Below, one piece after another: positions 1 through 10,547 of a stretch of DNA of 64,000 nucleotides (within the stretch, counting starts at the first letter, position 1; every line of letters starts with the position of its first letter). Under the pieces are notes generated by a model that was given only the letters and a program-made list of their open reading frames with translations, was not told the origin of the DNA and did no database searches. The stretch is taken from positions 508,501-572,500 of the forward strand of contig JAOTOL010001339.1 of the NCBI GenBank assembly GCA_034440575.1, written 5' to 3'. The translations under genes were made by a program, and so were the position numbers. The stretch is from Imbricaverruca yamaguchii. Lineage: Eukaryota > Arthropoda > Thecostraca > Neoverrucidae.

Positions 1-930
1 GGTGTGTAAAAAGAGAAAGAAACTGGTGCCTCTGTAGACCAGTTACCACTGTGTACTCACTTAACTCCTGTATCCACCTCATGATGTTTGGAGAGTTGCA
101 TATTACTGATGTCCATGGAGATCCGTGAGTGGCATGATATAATTAAGTACTGAACCATTAGGGTATTATGTCTTATTCAAACAGAGGATGGGTGGACTTA
201 CAGGGAGTCCCCCACATGACTGTCCCACATGACCTGTTATCACTTCACTTGCTCTCTGTAACTTTGCTACCACAACTGACTTGCCCTCCATATGACTGTT
301 CCCTCCTGACCTGCCCATCCTGGCACCTGACCTGTACTGCCTCTTCACCTGATAAATTCATGCATTTTCCACGAAATAGGGTGGAATATACCACTTGCTG
401 GCCACTGAATCAACATCCTTTCCAAAGAAGTATCAATATCATGCTTCTTGGTGGTGTTTGTGAAGTCTTTATGCCTAATTTCTAACTATACCCTGTTTAC
501 AGGTATCATAAGTTTGCTCATCATAACAGATCCAGGATCCTGATAACAGACATCCTGTAGTGCAACTTGAGGTGAGGGGACACATGTGGTGTGTTATGCA
601 ATGTCTGTTTATAGTATAGGTGTTTGCATCGTTCTCACTAGTATCAGTATCCATAATTTAGGTACCTTTCAAAGCATCCAAAATCTGAATAGTCATGTGT
701 GTGCAAGTGTCTCAACTGGGTTGCAATACTGAACAGGATTTTAACTAACATTGCTTCCATGTTGATATTGATAGCCTGCTGTGCTCATTTCTACATCTCA
801 CACCTAATGAGAAATCATTGTTTTAACACTGACCTGGCATGCTCCAAATCTTATCTGTCCCCACCACTTGATTACCACTTGTAGGTTGTCACCAGGGTCA
901 GAAATACTGGGAAATTATTGTCGCACGCTC
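1..930. other. 5' flank without a recognised gene
   Basis: No coding exon, RNA gene or known element is recognised here apart from the dispersed repeat at 351-450. Base composition is ordinary. The 105-codon frame at 168-485 has no recognisable domain and overlaps the repeat, so it is not called. From about 930 the sequence turns GC- and CpG-rich, which fits the promoter side of EXOSC4. Confidence 0.5.
351..450 (+). repeat. Dispersed repeat copy, inverted partner at 25489-25582
   Basis: About 100 bases around the string GAAATAGGGTGGAAT match the reverse complement of 25489-25582. Matching blocks include the flanking GATAAAT, the TACCACTT that follows, CGACATCCTT-like sequence and AAGAAGTAT. 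Two diverged copies 25 kb apart in opposite orientation point to a dispersed element of unknown class. No coding potential or terminal repeats were seen. Confidence 0.55.
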
Positions 931-1130
931 CGGAGAACAAAGTAGTGACATAGTCCATTCTTGCACGCTACCTCCCGACCGGCTTGTTCGTTCGCGTGGC
1001 AAGGAGCCGTAGGCGACTGGTCGGGGTCGTCCGGTCGACCTTGCCTGCAACCCGCGAGAATGGCCTGTGCACCCACTCGTTCTCTCCGGGGACGGCATTC
1101 ATAGCAGCGGGGTATTCCTGGTGCTGGCTG

Positions 1131-1339
1131 GGGCGGGGATAGCCGATTGGTTCCGGTGTTGAGCTCTGGGTACCAAAGTTACCGGGTTCGACACTCACAC
1201 CACTCGGGACATTTCCCAATCCCGTGGCCCACCGGCGAAGCAGTGTGGGCGGCGCCATTAGCCGTGATCGTGCATAAAGTGCGTCGAGAACAACCCAGTA
1301 AGCAAACAAACAAACAGACAAACAAACAGACAAACAAAC
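1131..1339 (+). mobile_element. tRNA-derived SINE (family D) with TSD, just upstream of EXOSC4
   Basis: The head is tRNA-like, with a B-box-type GGGTTCGACACTC. The body CCCACCGGCGAAGCAGTGTG and GGCGCCATTAGCCGTGA is shared with copies at 13603-13785 and 35527-35669, and the tail is (CAAA/CAGA)n. An 8-bp direct repeat GCTGGCTG at 1123-1130 and 1340-1347 is a probable target-site duplication. The 3' end lies about 55 bases before the EXOSC4 ATG, so the SINE sits in the promoter or 5' UTR. A frame open from 1147 through the SINE is in phase with EXOSC4. Confidence 0.85.
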
Positions 1340-1395
1340 GCTGGCTGTCACCGGCCTGGCGTGCTTCCACCAGCCTGCGTCCGCCGACAGCGGCC

Positions 1396-1623
1396 ATGTC
1401 CGGTCTGGAGCTGCTCTCCGAGCAGGGCCTGCGCGTGGACGGCCGGCGGCCGCACGAGCTGCGCAACATCGAGTGTCGGCTGGGCGTGTTCGGCCGCGCC
1501 GACGGCAGCGCCTACCTGGAGCAGGGCAACACCAAGGTGCTGGCCACCGTGTACGGGCCGCACGAGGCGCGCCCGTCGCAGCGCCACCACGACAAGGCGG
1601 CCATCAACTGCCAGTACCGCCAG
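1396..1623 (+). CDS. EXOSC4 exon 1
   Basis: 76 codons from the initiator ATG to CAG, followed by donor GTGAGC. It encodes the N-terminal RNase PH-fold strands, including VDGRRPHELRNIECRLGVF and GNTKVLATVYGPHEAR. The ending NCQYRQ lines up with NCQYSS in vertebrate EXOSC4, which fixes the phase 0 junction. Confidence 0.93.
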
Positions 1624-4600
1624 GTGAGCGGTGCTCGGCGCTGGCGCCGCGTCGGTGGCGGTCGCCTGCCTGGCTGGCAGCAGTGGATGCTGCCAGGGTG
1701 CGGCTGTTCGGCGCGGTTCAGTTCAGTTCAGTTTAGTTCAGTTTAGTTCCCTTCTGTTACGCGTGCATTGTATTCCACGTGGTGTCCAGTTGTGTTCCGT
1801 CGCGTTGTTACTGTCATTCCAGTCTTGTACTATACTGTGGTGTCGTCAGGCGGCATTCAGCGGCGTATACTGTGCTGTCGTAAGACGGTATTCAGCGTTG
1901 TATACCGTGGTGTCATCAGGCGGTATTCAGCGGTGTATACTGTGGTGTCTTCAGACGATGTTCAGTGGTGTATACTGTGTTGTCGTCAGGCGGTATTCAG
2001 CGCCGTATACTGTAGTATCTGGCGGTATTCAGCGGTGTATGCTGTGGAGTCGTCGGACGGTATTCAGTGGTGTATTCTGTGGAGTCGTCTGGCGGTATTC
2101 AGTGGTGCATACTGTGGAGTCGTCGGGCGGTATTCAGTGGTGTATACTGTGGTGTCGCCAGACGGTATTCAGTGGTGTGTATTGTGGTGTCAGACGGTAT
2201 TCAGCGGTGTATACCGTGGTGTCGTCAGGCGGTATTCAGTGGTGTATACCGTGGTGTCGTCAGGCGGTATTCAGCGGTGTATACCGTGGTGTCGTCAGGC
2301 GGTATTCAGTGGTGTATACCGTGGTGTCGTCAGGCGGTATTCAGCGGTGTATACCGTGGTGTCGTCAGGCGGTATTCAGCGGGTGGGAGCGCGGGCGGCG
2401 TGCTGGCGGGGCGGACCGACGGTCCCAGGAGCTGACCAGCCTCCTCCAGAACACACTGGAGAGCGTCGTCCAGGTGGAGCTGTACCCGCGCTCACAGGTC
2501 GACGTCTACGTCGAGGTGCTTCAGGTGAGGTCACCGGGAGTTCTGCTAGGGTCCACTGGGTCAGCTCACATGTAGTCAGGCCACGCAAGGGCTGATTAGA
2601 TAGAGATGTTCCCACTTTCACACGTAGATATGCATGATCGGGTGGTGGAAATGCCGGCTTCTGTGTTTTGACACAATTTGTTCACTTTCGTTGTGGTGTG
2701 TTTTGTGTTATTGTGCCGCAAATTCGTGATCCCTTTGCGAATCGTAATCCGGGCGGAGCTGGTTCAGTCGGCGAGATGTTGGTCTCTTGATCGCAAGATT
2801 GTGGGTTCGAATCCTGCAACCGGCGGGATGAGCGACCACTCGCGATACCGACCAGCATGCCGATGCACCCGCGACCAATGGGCGTTAGAAGTTGGCGACG
2901 CTATATGGCCTGGTAGTTGATTGCGTCGTAAAAGAACCCCATGTTCTTCGATTTGTAATCTGAGCTGGCAGGTTTATGGAGTAATTATTTGTCAGAATCA
3001 GAGTCGACACTGCCCGAGGCCAATTGGCGGGGCCGTTGCATGCATTAGCCATGCGGCTCCCAACATCGGGCTGGAGAGGCTCGAAATTGGCATTGGTCGA
3101 AATTCGGAAGTAGAAATGGCACTTAAATGGAAGTATTCATGTCGGTAGTCAGCAACGCGAATGGTCAATTCTAGTCGAAGCGCCATAAAGCCCAAATAAC
3201 TAACTTGGTAGTCAGGATTTTGTCTCTACTTTACATCCTGCACTGGTCCATATCAATTTTTTTTAATGGGCGCTGTATGACAGAAGCAGTCGAAGCGCCC
3301 CTAAGCCCAAATAACTAACTGGTCCATATCAATTGCATCTTCGAGATCCATCATCACAGATGCATCCCTTTGCCTATCCTAGCATTCCCTTTGCCTTCGG
3401 GCTTCTGTAGTGTTGGGCACTATATGCAACAAGACATGTGCGGTACAATTGCATGCATATTTTATGAATATTAGTTACCATCTTATTCACCGTCTTTAAG
3501 CAAGCGATAAAGGTCTTTATTTACATTTGATGCCAATCGAAAATTTTCAAGTCTAACGCAGCGCCGCGCGCAAAATCCAGAAGTCATATGAGAGGCAAAC
3601 CAACGATTAGTAAGGCAGTGTCGTACCGTACCCGTAATAACGTAGGACGGCATTCCTGATTTACTGTGGAACAGGCTTATCTATCCGGCCGGGGAAGGTT
3701 CACATTCAAAGGGCATAAGCTGACCCAAATCGGAGGCAGATAATCACACAACACTCTACTGTTATGGCACGTCAAAAGGTAGTTGGTTCACGTATATGTG
3801 GCCATGCAGTCAGGGAGTAGGTAAGGGCGCCAGGGAGTAGGACGTGAGGTGGAAAAACACAAAGGTCGTGCACCGAACTCTTATGGCCCCTGTCGACCAT
3901 TCACACTTTTGATATACTAGAGCAGTTGCCGGTTAACAATCAACAGCGGCGTACCCAGGGGAGGCGTCCTCTCCCCTGAGAGGTGGTGATCCCAAGCACC
4001 GCCCTGACTCCGAAAATTCCCGTTAATGGCCTCAAATACTCGCGTCTGGACCCCGACCGAGTACAGCGGTGCCACAAAAGCTGACATCTAATTTGAGGTC
4101 AGTCTTCTACACTCTACTTGTAGTGTTCATGCATGCACATTTATCGACTTCTGCCTTTGCTTTAGTTCGATTCCAGCCACAGAAAAATGTGTGTGATGAG
4201 TTCTGACACATTTGCTCCCAGTCAGCATTTCCCGCCGCACGTTCCTCGGCCGGCGGGGCGCCTCCGTTGCGCTGATCTCCGTCCTGTGCACAGGCGGACG
4301 GCGGCCACTACGCGACGTGCATCAACGCCGCCACGCTGGCGCTCATCGACGCCGGCGTGGCGCTCAAGGACTACGTGTGCGCGTGCTCGGCGTCGGTGGT
4401 GCGCGACCGCGCGCTGGTGGACCTGAGCTCGCAGGAGACGTCCGGGGCGGCCGAGATGACGGCCGCCCTGCTGCCGCGCTCCGGCCGACTGCCGCTGCTC
4501 GAGATGAGCCAGCGCTTCCACGTGGACCGGCTGTCCGAGCTGCTGGACGTGGCCGAGACCGCCTGCCGGGACGTGCACACCATCCTGGACCGCGCCGTGC

Positions 4601-4635
4601 GCCGCCACGTGACCGCCTGCACGGTCGGCACGTGA
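1396..4635 (+). CDS. Exosome complex component RRP41/EXOSC4 (complete, 3 exons)
   Basis: The gene is join(1396-1623, 2369-2524, 4294-4635), giving 241 aa against about 245 for the human protein. It is an RNase PH-fold subunit of the hexameric ring of the RNA exosome, which degrades and processes RNA 3' to 5' in nucleus and cytoplasm; from family knowledge the eukaryotic ring has no catalysis of its own. Recognisable blocks are LLSEQGLRVDGRRPHELR near the N-terminus, GSAYLEQGNTKVLATVYGPHE, NCQYRQ joined to AVFSGWERGRR across intron 1, YPRSQVDVYVEVLQ, then ADGGHYATCINAATLALIDAG and VCACSASVV. Both introns are phase 0 with GT-AG ends. The start is the ATG in GCGGCCATGTCC, matching the family N-terminus. 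Intron 1 is mostly minisatellite. No close canonical polyadenylation signal was found after the stop. Confidence 0.95.
1840..2368 (+). repeat. 35-bp minisatellite in EXOSC4 intron 1 abutting exon 2
   Basis: About fifteen head-to-tail copies of a 35-bp unit (GTCGTCAGGCGGTATTCAGC followed by GGTGTATACCGTGGT). The right-hand copies are nearly identical and the left ones more diverged. The last copy runs into EXOSC4 exon 2: the acceptor TCGTCAG and the first exon bases GCGGTATTCAGCG are themselves part of the unit. Each unit therefore carries a copy of the 3' splice site and the first four codons. All three frames are largely open, which makes spurious long frames. Confidence 0.92.
2369..2524 (+). 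CDS. EXOSC4 exon 2
   Basis: 52 codons, acceptor GTCGTCAG and donor GTGAGG. Translation AVFSGWERGRRAGGADRRSQ followed by ELTSLLQNTLESVVQVELYP and RSQVDVYVEVLQ corresponds to the middle of the RRP41 fold. The start was chosen because AVFSGWERGRR aligns with ATFSTGERKRR of the family. Many upstream copies of the same acceptor exist in the adjoining minisatellite, so alternative 3' splice sites are possible. Confidence 0.9.
2751..2940 (+). mobile_element. tRNA-derived SINE (family C) in EXOSC4 intron 2
   Basis: The head GAGCTGGTTCAGTCGGCGAG is A-box-like and GTGGGTTCGAATCC is B-box-like, resembling a tRNA-Lys/Gln type. The 3' half (CGCGACCAATGGGCGTTAGA, then GTTGGCGACGCTATATGG) is shared with the 3' half of SINE family A. 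It therefore looks like a different tRNA head on a common tail. Target-site duplications were not identified. Confidence 0.7.
3153..3206 (+). mobile_element. Ultra-short retroposon copy 1 (TSD GGTAGTCAG)
   Basis: A 54-bp insertion ending GAAGCGCCATAAAGCCCAAA plus TAACTAACT, flanked by the 9-bp direct repeat GGTAGTCAG at 3144-3152 and 3207-3215. Its 5' end is slightly shorter than in other copies (begins GCGAATGG rather than GGGCG). Confidence 0.7.
3259..3317 (+). mobile_element. Ultra-short retroposon copy 2 (17-bp TSD)
   Basis: A 59-bp insertion between two perfect copies of ACTGGTCCATATCAATT (3242-3258, 3318-3334). It contains GGGCGC, then GAAGCGCCCC, CTAAGCCCAA and an ATAACTA tail. This is the clearest proof in the window that the unit moves by insertion with target-site duplication. 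Confidence 0.85.
3335..4293. other. Rest of EXOSC4 intron 2, no element recognised
   Basis: Unique-looking sequence leading to the exon 3 acceptor (CCTGTGCACAG). No gene, tandem array or identifiable transposon was seen. GTACCCAGGGGAGG near 3952 resembles a generic DNA-transposon end, but no partner was found. Confidence 0.4.
4294..4635 (+). CDS. EXOSC4 exon 3 (C-terminal, stop TGA)
   Basis: 113 codons plus TGA, acceptor GTGCACAG. It encodes ADGGHYATCINAATLALIDA, VCACSASVVRDRALVDLSS and LLEMSQRFHVDRLSELLDVA, ending DVHTILDRAVRRHVTACTVG and a final T. The last block matches the RRP41 C-terminal helix (RDVHTLLDRVVRQHV in vertebrates). GC-rich coding DNA contrasts with the intron. Confidence 0.93.
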   Translation, partial: ADGGHYATCINAATLALIDAGVALKDYVCACSASVVRDRALVDLSSQETSGAAEMTAALLPRSGRLPLLEMSQRFHVDRLSELLDVAETACRDVHTILDRAVRRHVTACTVGT

Positions 4636-5905
4636 TGGCCGGCACGTGGCGCGGGGCAGACGCGTGGGAAGGCTGGTGAACAGCGGATGGAACGGCGTCG
4701 TCGTGTTTCGCAGGGCTAACGGTTCAGACGGCGAGACGCGGGGGAGCCTTGGAGCCCTGGACACCACTCCTGCGCTCACGGGACGGAGTGAGCGGAAATG
4801 ACGGAGTGGCAGGAGTGACGGGTGGTGAGCGGCCCGCTCGACGTGTGCTTCGCACCCGTACGCGACGTACGCGACGCGGTGTGACGTTGAAACGAGTCCT
4901 CGCGGAGTGTTCATACGCATCTGGTGGAAATACATCGAGAAGTCAAGTGGTTTGCGTCGGTTGTGTTTTGCAAGGTGTTCGGTCTCAACGTAGTTCAAAT
5001 CCATCTTTACCGACACTGTTTGACTTTGGGATAATCATGTGGAAATAGATACAATAATCCGTATATATATATATAATTATAATAATCCGTATAGCTCCAC
5101 GAGATTGTTGCGCGTAAGCCGGTGCATCTCATTAATCCTATCCCAACTCACCCTGCATACTTGAACACTACTTGAGCATAGGTGTTGACATATGAAGTTG
5201 GTTGGGGGAGGAGGAGAGCAAAGGACCTTTTTGATGGCAGACTGCCCCAAAATTATGTGTATCTTGTGTACACTTATAGGCTTAATAGCTAAGCCTCAGC
5301 TATTAGGGAGAGGAATAGGTGGTTGAGGGGGCCAAATCAATGATTGAGGGGGCAGTGGTCCCCTTAGCATATACAAAATGACACCCCTGCATCTGAACAA
5401 TGCAGTATCTTCGTGTTCCATAAGTGCCAGCGACGTTCGGCTATCCAAGGGTTCCGTTTGTCAACCTCTTCCAACGGGGACAGCAACGATAGAGCAGATG
5501 AGCAAAAGTTACCTGAATGCTTTCAGGGGCAGTCCGTTTTCCTCGGCGAGAATTTCCCATCCAGCCCTTGGTCTTTCCCATCCAGCTCTTTGATTTTACC
5601 GACCAGTTATACCTATTTTTGCCTGTTCCTTCCAATTGTCGCAACATGCTTGAATAAGGTGACTTACTCCTTCGCATGGTTGCACTTCTTACCAACTCGC
5701 CCATCCGTAGAGCATTCACTTAAAAAACCCTGGATGGGCGCAAAATGACCCTAGATGTCGACGCGCCCCTAAACTCCAATCCACCTAAAAAAAACCCTGG
5801 ATTTAGAGCGGTACCACAAGTTTTATTTCCTGACCTCGTGTTAGTCATTAAAATGTGTTCAAGCACATGGGCGCTCCTGCTACCAGTGGCGCACCCAGGA
5901 TTTTC
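4636..5905. other. Intergenic region downstream of EXOSC4
   Basis: No gene recognised. It holds a short TA microsatellite (about 5063-5074) and the mini-retroposon at 5736-5788. A good polyadenylation signal for EXOSC4 was not found, so its 3' UTR end is undefined. Confidence 0.4.
5736..5788 (+). mobile_element. Ultra-short retroposon copy 3 (14-bp TSD)
   Basis: Body GGGCGCAAAATGACC to GTCGACGCGCCCC with tail AAACTCCAATCCACCT, between direct repeats AAAAAACCCTGGAT at 5722-5735 and 5789-5802. GGGCGC at its start is complementary to GCGCCC, giving a hairpin of the same design as the other copies. Confidence 0.85.
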
Positions 5906-6896
5906 TTAACGCTCGCACATCCGGCGGTCCGCGCCAACTTCTCATGTCCGGGGGGGGGGGCAGATGTCTGCTCCCTAAGATGTCTAAAGCTAGCGAGAAG
6001 CGGAAAACGGTGTTGGATAGTTGGTGGCAGGCTCTATCGAAAGTGTTCCGGTCATTTGTTTGCCCAGGTCAATATACAGGTTACTGGGCCGTCATAGGTC
6101 AAATTCGACCAGATCGGGTGAGACTCAGATATTGACACATCTCAGGACCTATAACAGATCGGAACAAACGGCGAACGCTATTCGGCAGTCCTTAAAATGT
6201 GCTATTGTCAATAGGCGGTGCGATTTAAGGTCAGATCAACCGAAACTGACCTCAGGTCAAGGTCATGAAGTAGCCTGGGGATGTCATGTAACATATCAAT
6301 CGATACGTCTTGGCGATACAAGCACAATGGCGGTAATTTCACCCTTCTAGCTCAATGCAGTGCGATATAATGCGCAGAAATATGTAGTGATCTCAGGTGA
6401 CCTCAGATGACCTTGGTGAGGTCACTGAGCAAAGATGTCAGCGGTAACATTGAGCATAGCTCCCAACTACATGCCACAACCGTTGTGAGATCATTCCGAG
6501 AGCAAATATGTAACCAGGAAACATTTGTATATTTTACCATGGCCCTATAATGAGGAAGCCGTGGCCGCGTCCTGATCTAAGGTAAATGCTACGAAAAAAA
6601 ACGATGTACATATTATGGTCCCTGATGAGATCATGACGTGTTATAAGTTTGAAATCAATCGCCCAATTATTGTGGAAGTTGTGCAACCTAGAACTCCGAG
6701 TGCAGTTGGGTCACTTCGCCTGACATGGTGATCTGACCTAAGATGACCCAGGGTTAAAAATGTACAAGGATATGCGGAAAAGACCAATGAGCAGCCATGC
6801 GAGGTTTGGCCTTGCTAACTCGATTAGTACGGCGGAAAATTAGGAAAAACCGCAGGGTGGGCAGATATCTGCCCCCCTCGGACGTGCGCGGGTTAA
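5906..6896. mobile_element. 990-bp TTAA-flanked non-autonomous DNA element, copy 1
   Basis: It begins TTAACGCTCGCACATCCGG and ends with the inverse of TTAACCCGCGCACGTCCGA, so terminal inverted repeats adjoin TTAA at both ends. The inner right end (inverse of GGGGGGCAGATATCTGCCCA then CGGTTTTTCC) matches the right end of the 989-bp element at 42109-43097. No transposase frame is present. TTAA targets are typical of piggyBac-type elements, but class membership is an inference. Confidence 0.6.
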
Positions 6897-7379
6897 GGGC
6901 AGCTCGACCAAAAAAAAAACAAGAAAAAGAAGTTTGTTTTTAGTGGTGAAAATATATGTTCTTGTTTCACTCAGTGCATCTTAGGTTGCTAAGGGGGGGC
7001 TTCGCAACGTCCCTGTCTGCGCCGAGGGCTCCTTGCGCATTGGCAGTCAGACCTTCCAGACTGGAGGATTTCTTCCTCTCGTTTCTGCTTTTAGCCACAA
7101 AATTGAGAGAGCTTTGTGTTACACTAGTCTGCGCAGGGGTAGTTCACCCGCTGTCTCTTCCCGGGAAAAATCATACGTCTTTACGCCAATCACTCGCAAA
7201 GCTTTGCCTGTGGATGCATATGTGACGGGGGCTATGCTAAAACCATTTATACGGGATGAAAGGTCGCGTGGTGTGACGTGTTGAATGATTCATCGCCAAA
7301 AATTGCCTAAATTTTCCTCGTAATCAACATTGCCTTCACCATTAATTACGATGTGAATGTTTCTTACGGCGCATCACCA

Positions 7380-7930
7380 TGTTGCAATGTTGTCACACTT
7401 GCCGCAGCTCAGATGCAAAGCAGTCACGCTCCTACGTTACCGCAGCCGCGTGGTTACATTTGTTGATGGACAGCCTACGATGTTACACCGGGACCGCACG
7501 AAGTCCACGCACCGTGTGCGTGTTACCGGCGCATCTCTCCAGTCTCATTCTGTCCACCCTATGCGTCACCGCCACCGCGCCTGAGTCACGCCGCACTGCC
7601 AAACCCGCTCGGGCACGGCTGTCACGTGATCGTGACGTCACGGCGGCCCGGCCGCGTCAGCTGGCCTGCCGCCGAGATCGACCGGTTAGTACCGCGGCGA
7701 CCGGCGCACTATCGGTGCCGGCCGGCCGGCAGTCCTGCGGCCAGAAGCCGCTGCGGCGCTGCGCCAGTACCGGCTCCGGCAGCGGTGAGTGTCGTCTGGC
7801 GAGTGTGGCTGACGGTGGGTCACGCACCTGGCGGCTGTGCGAAGCCCTGGTTCCGGCTCTGTGCGCGGTGGGCGGCGGCGGTTCCGGCGGTCAGTGTCGG
7901 GTCGAGGTGAGTCATGCCCTGCGGCTGCGG
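7380..7930 (+). promoter_or_regulatory. GC/CpG-rich block with splice-donor-like ends, possible 5' UTR exon
   Basis: Strongly GC- and CpG-rich compared with its flanks, ending in two consensus donors: CAGCG|GTGAGT at 7784/7785 and TCGAG|GTGAGT at 7906/7907. It lies upstream of the first recognised NUAK exon, which starts at a good acceptor and so needs at least one upstream exon. No protein homology is seen in any frame. It could equally be an unrelated GC-rich patch. Confidence 0.25.
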
Positions 7931-8810
7931 ACCGGTGGCGTGCGTGTCCGGGGGCCGCGAGCTGGGGCATGGACTGTGGACGTTGACATTGCACCTGCCT
8001 CACACTCATACCCCTTGTGACAGGTGAACTATATTTCGGTATATCGACGTATTTCGAAGTATGTCGATCACTCAGTTCTGCGTAATTTATCCTTTCCAAA
8101 GATACGTTGTCGCGTAGTGCTGTTAAAGACACCTATATAGGAATACCGTAAAAGACACCTACGTCACATAACTACTAGCAGTTGATGCGCCATGACGCCA
8201 AAATAATCAATCAATCTTCCCCAGGCCTAATCCCAACCTCGTTCCAGTGTGGACTGGTATCGCGTGCCACCAGGGGTTTTGAACGGTTTGGAGGGGGGGG
8301 GGGGGCTCGGACCCGGCGCGGCGGTGGCCTAGCCTTAATTCCGTCGGTGCGTGACCTGGGTCTTTAACGGTGACGTAGCGATATGACGGGTCGGTCTGGC
8401 CGGCATAGTGGCGGCTGTGTACGTCCAAGTAGGTACCCCTGGACGACAAGATGAAGAGGAACGTTGGGAGTTTTTAGATCTATTCTTCCCATGCAGCCTA
8501 CGTCGGCACAGGTAATGGCAACTGGGCCACTGATAGGATGTATCCTCTCAACCCGACGCACACCCGTGATTTCATTTGCTAAGTCGGCTTATGACGTTTT
8601 TGTGGCGAACAGCAGATCGAACAAGGTTTCAGCACACAAATCCGCAAAATCCTGGGATATTAATAATTTCGACAGAGCCGCACCCAGGCGCAATGGACAC
8701 CGGCAGGTGCACCTGGTGTAAAGTGCAGTAACAGTAGAGTGTGGTAAGGTGCAACAACTGAATCACCAATACCTGTGATGTCGGTTCCGAGAGTAGGCTC
8801 CAGCCGTCAC

Positions 8811-9458
8811 CGGTCACGAGCGTAGTCTCTGGCGGACACCTGTGACACGCCGGTCACGAGCATAGTCTCTGGCGGACACCTATGACACGCCGGTCACAAG
8901 CGTAGTCTCCAACGGACACCTGTGACATGCCGGTCTCGAGCATAGTCTCCAACGGACACCTGTGACACGCCGGTCACGAGCATAGTCTCCAACGGACACC
9001 TGTGACACGCCGGTCACTAGCGTAGTCTCCAGCGGACACCTGTGACACTCCGGTCACGAGCATAGTCTCAGTGGACACCTGTGACTCGGTGACGGGCACT
9101 AGCTCAACGACACCTGTGACACGCCGGTCACTAGCGTAGTCTCCAGCGGACACCTGTGACACTCCGGTCACGAGCATAGTCTCCAGCGGACACCTGTGAC
9201 ACGCCGGTCACGAGCATAGTCTCCAGCGGACACCTGTGACACGCCGGTCACGAGCATAGTCTCCAACGGACACCTGTGACACGCCGGTCACGAGCATAGT
9301 CTCCAGCGGGCACCTGTGACATGTCGGTCACTAGCATAGTTTCCAGCGGGCACCTGTGACATGTCGGTCACTAGCATAGTCTCCAGCGGGCACCTGTGAC
9401 ATGTCGGTCACTAGCATAGTCTCCAGCGGACACCTGTGACATGTCGGTCACGAGCAAG
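8811..9458 (+). repeat. 40-bp minisatellite, about 16 copies
   Basis: Unit of about 40 bp: CACGAGCATAGTCTCCAACG plus GACACCTGTGACACGCCGGT. Neighbouring units differ at a few fixed positions (AACGG/AGCGG, ACGCC/ATGTC), with one shortened, altered unit near 9065-9110. No coding evidence. Confidence 0.9.
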
Positions 9459-9459
9459 G

Positions 9460-9555
9460 TATTCACTGTCACTGTTGCCAGGTGGAGCATAGTCTTCACT
9501 GTCACTGTTGCGAGACGGAGCATAGTCTTCACTGTCACTGTTGCCAGACGGCCAG
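9460..9555 (+). repeat. About 33-bp tandem repeat, 3 copies
   Basis: Unit CACTGTCACTGTTGCCAG(G/A) followed by GGAGCATAGTCTT. It adjoins the 40-bp array and shares its GAGCATAGTCT block, so the second array seems to have arisen from part of the first. Confidence 0.75.
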
Positions 9556-9559
9556 CAGT

Positions 9560-10540
9560 GACGACATAATGCTGTAGGATTGAAGCACTCTCATTGCATC
9601 TAGGAGTTATCACTGGGGCAGTTCTACTGGATATCATGGTGGACATGACGGGGGTTACGCGGCTATCAGCCTTGGTCATTCTGGAACTTGGGTAAATATT
9701 GGCTTTGCAACTCGTCGGCTGTTTTGGATGATATCGAGTAGCCAATCTGTGACGCCCATTGGTCGCGAGCGAAATAAGCCAATGGTGGGATTCGGGTCCA
9801 CCTTCCGATTGAGAGACGCGCAATACCCCTAGACTAAACCTCCGTTCTCATTTCTGTCCAAGGTATTTAAATCAGCTACTAGCGTTGGTTTTCTTCGCTT
9901 GATCATGTGATGTATTTATAGAAAATAATATATTTTGTACGAATAGGATTTTGTGCGGTTCTATTTGGCTATAAATAACACTGAACTGTTCCAAAAATCC
10001 GACTGCTCGAATCGGCCGACTGGAAGTGCAAATGCGTACTTTCTCGAGCATTGACAACCGATAGCATTCCATACGCTAGTTTACCAGCACCGTATGACAT
10101 TTCCTTAATTGCACATAACACTGAAGGTATGTCTACCATGTAAATTGGTGAGTCTCCATCCGACGGGGCCAGATCCAGGAGGGCGACGAAGACGACCGCC
10201 CCCTACCCATAGGGCACGAAATGTGGCGCACCTCTACAAAATACTCGAGTGCACTTTCACCCAGTTGGTTGTTACACTTCAATGCCCCTCTGAGGGGAAA
10301 GGTAACCCGCTTGAACGCTTGAGTGGCCCTCCACACCACCACTCAATTATTTTTTTGGCCGAAAACCAAAACCGAAAACTTTTGTCGCCTCCTCGGACCT
10401 ACCTCATCTCCCACCCCTTGACGAAATACCAAATCTGCTAGTGGTCTCCAATCACCATTAAAAAGTACACCACGCTTCCTGGCGACGGCTTGCTGGAGCC
10501 CCGGCCACCTCGTGGCCGTCCAGATGCCCACCGGCCATGG
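9560..10540. other. No recognised feature
   Basis: Ordinary intergenic sequence between two minisatellites. No exon, SINE or terminal repeat was recognised on either strand. Confidence 0.4.
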
Positions 10541-10547
10541 CTGTGTG

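Noticed and set aside
1147..1746. 199-codon frame including EXOSC4 exon 1
   Set aside because: The N-terminal 83 codons are SINE and the end reads past the splice donor. The family start is at 1396.
5883..5905. CAGTGGCGCACCCAGGATT as the terminal repeat of a separate DNA transposon
   Set aside because: It resembles common transposon ends, but no inverted partner was found within several kb.
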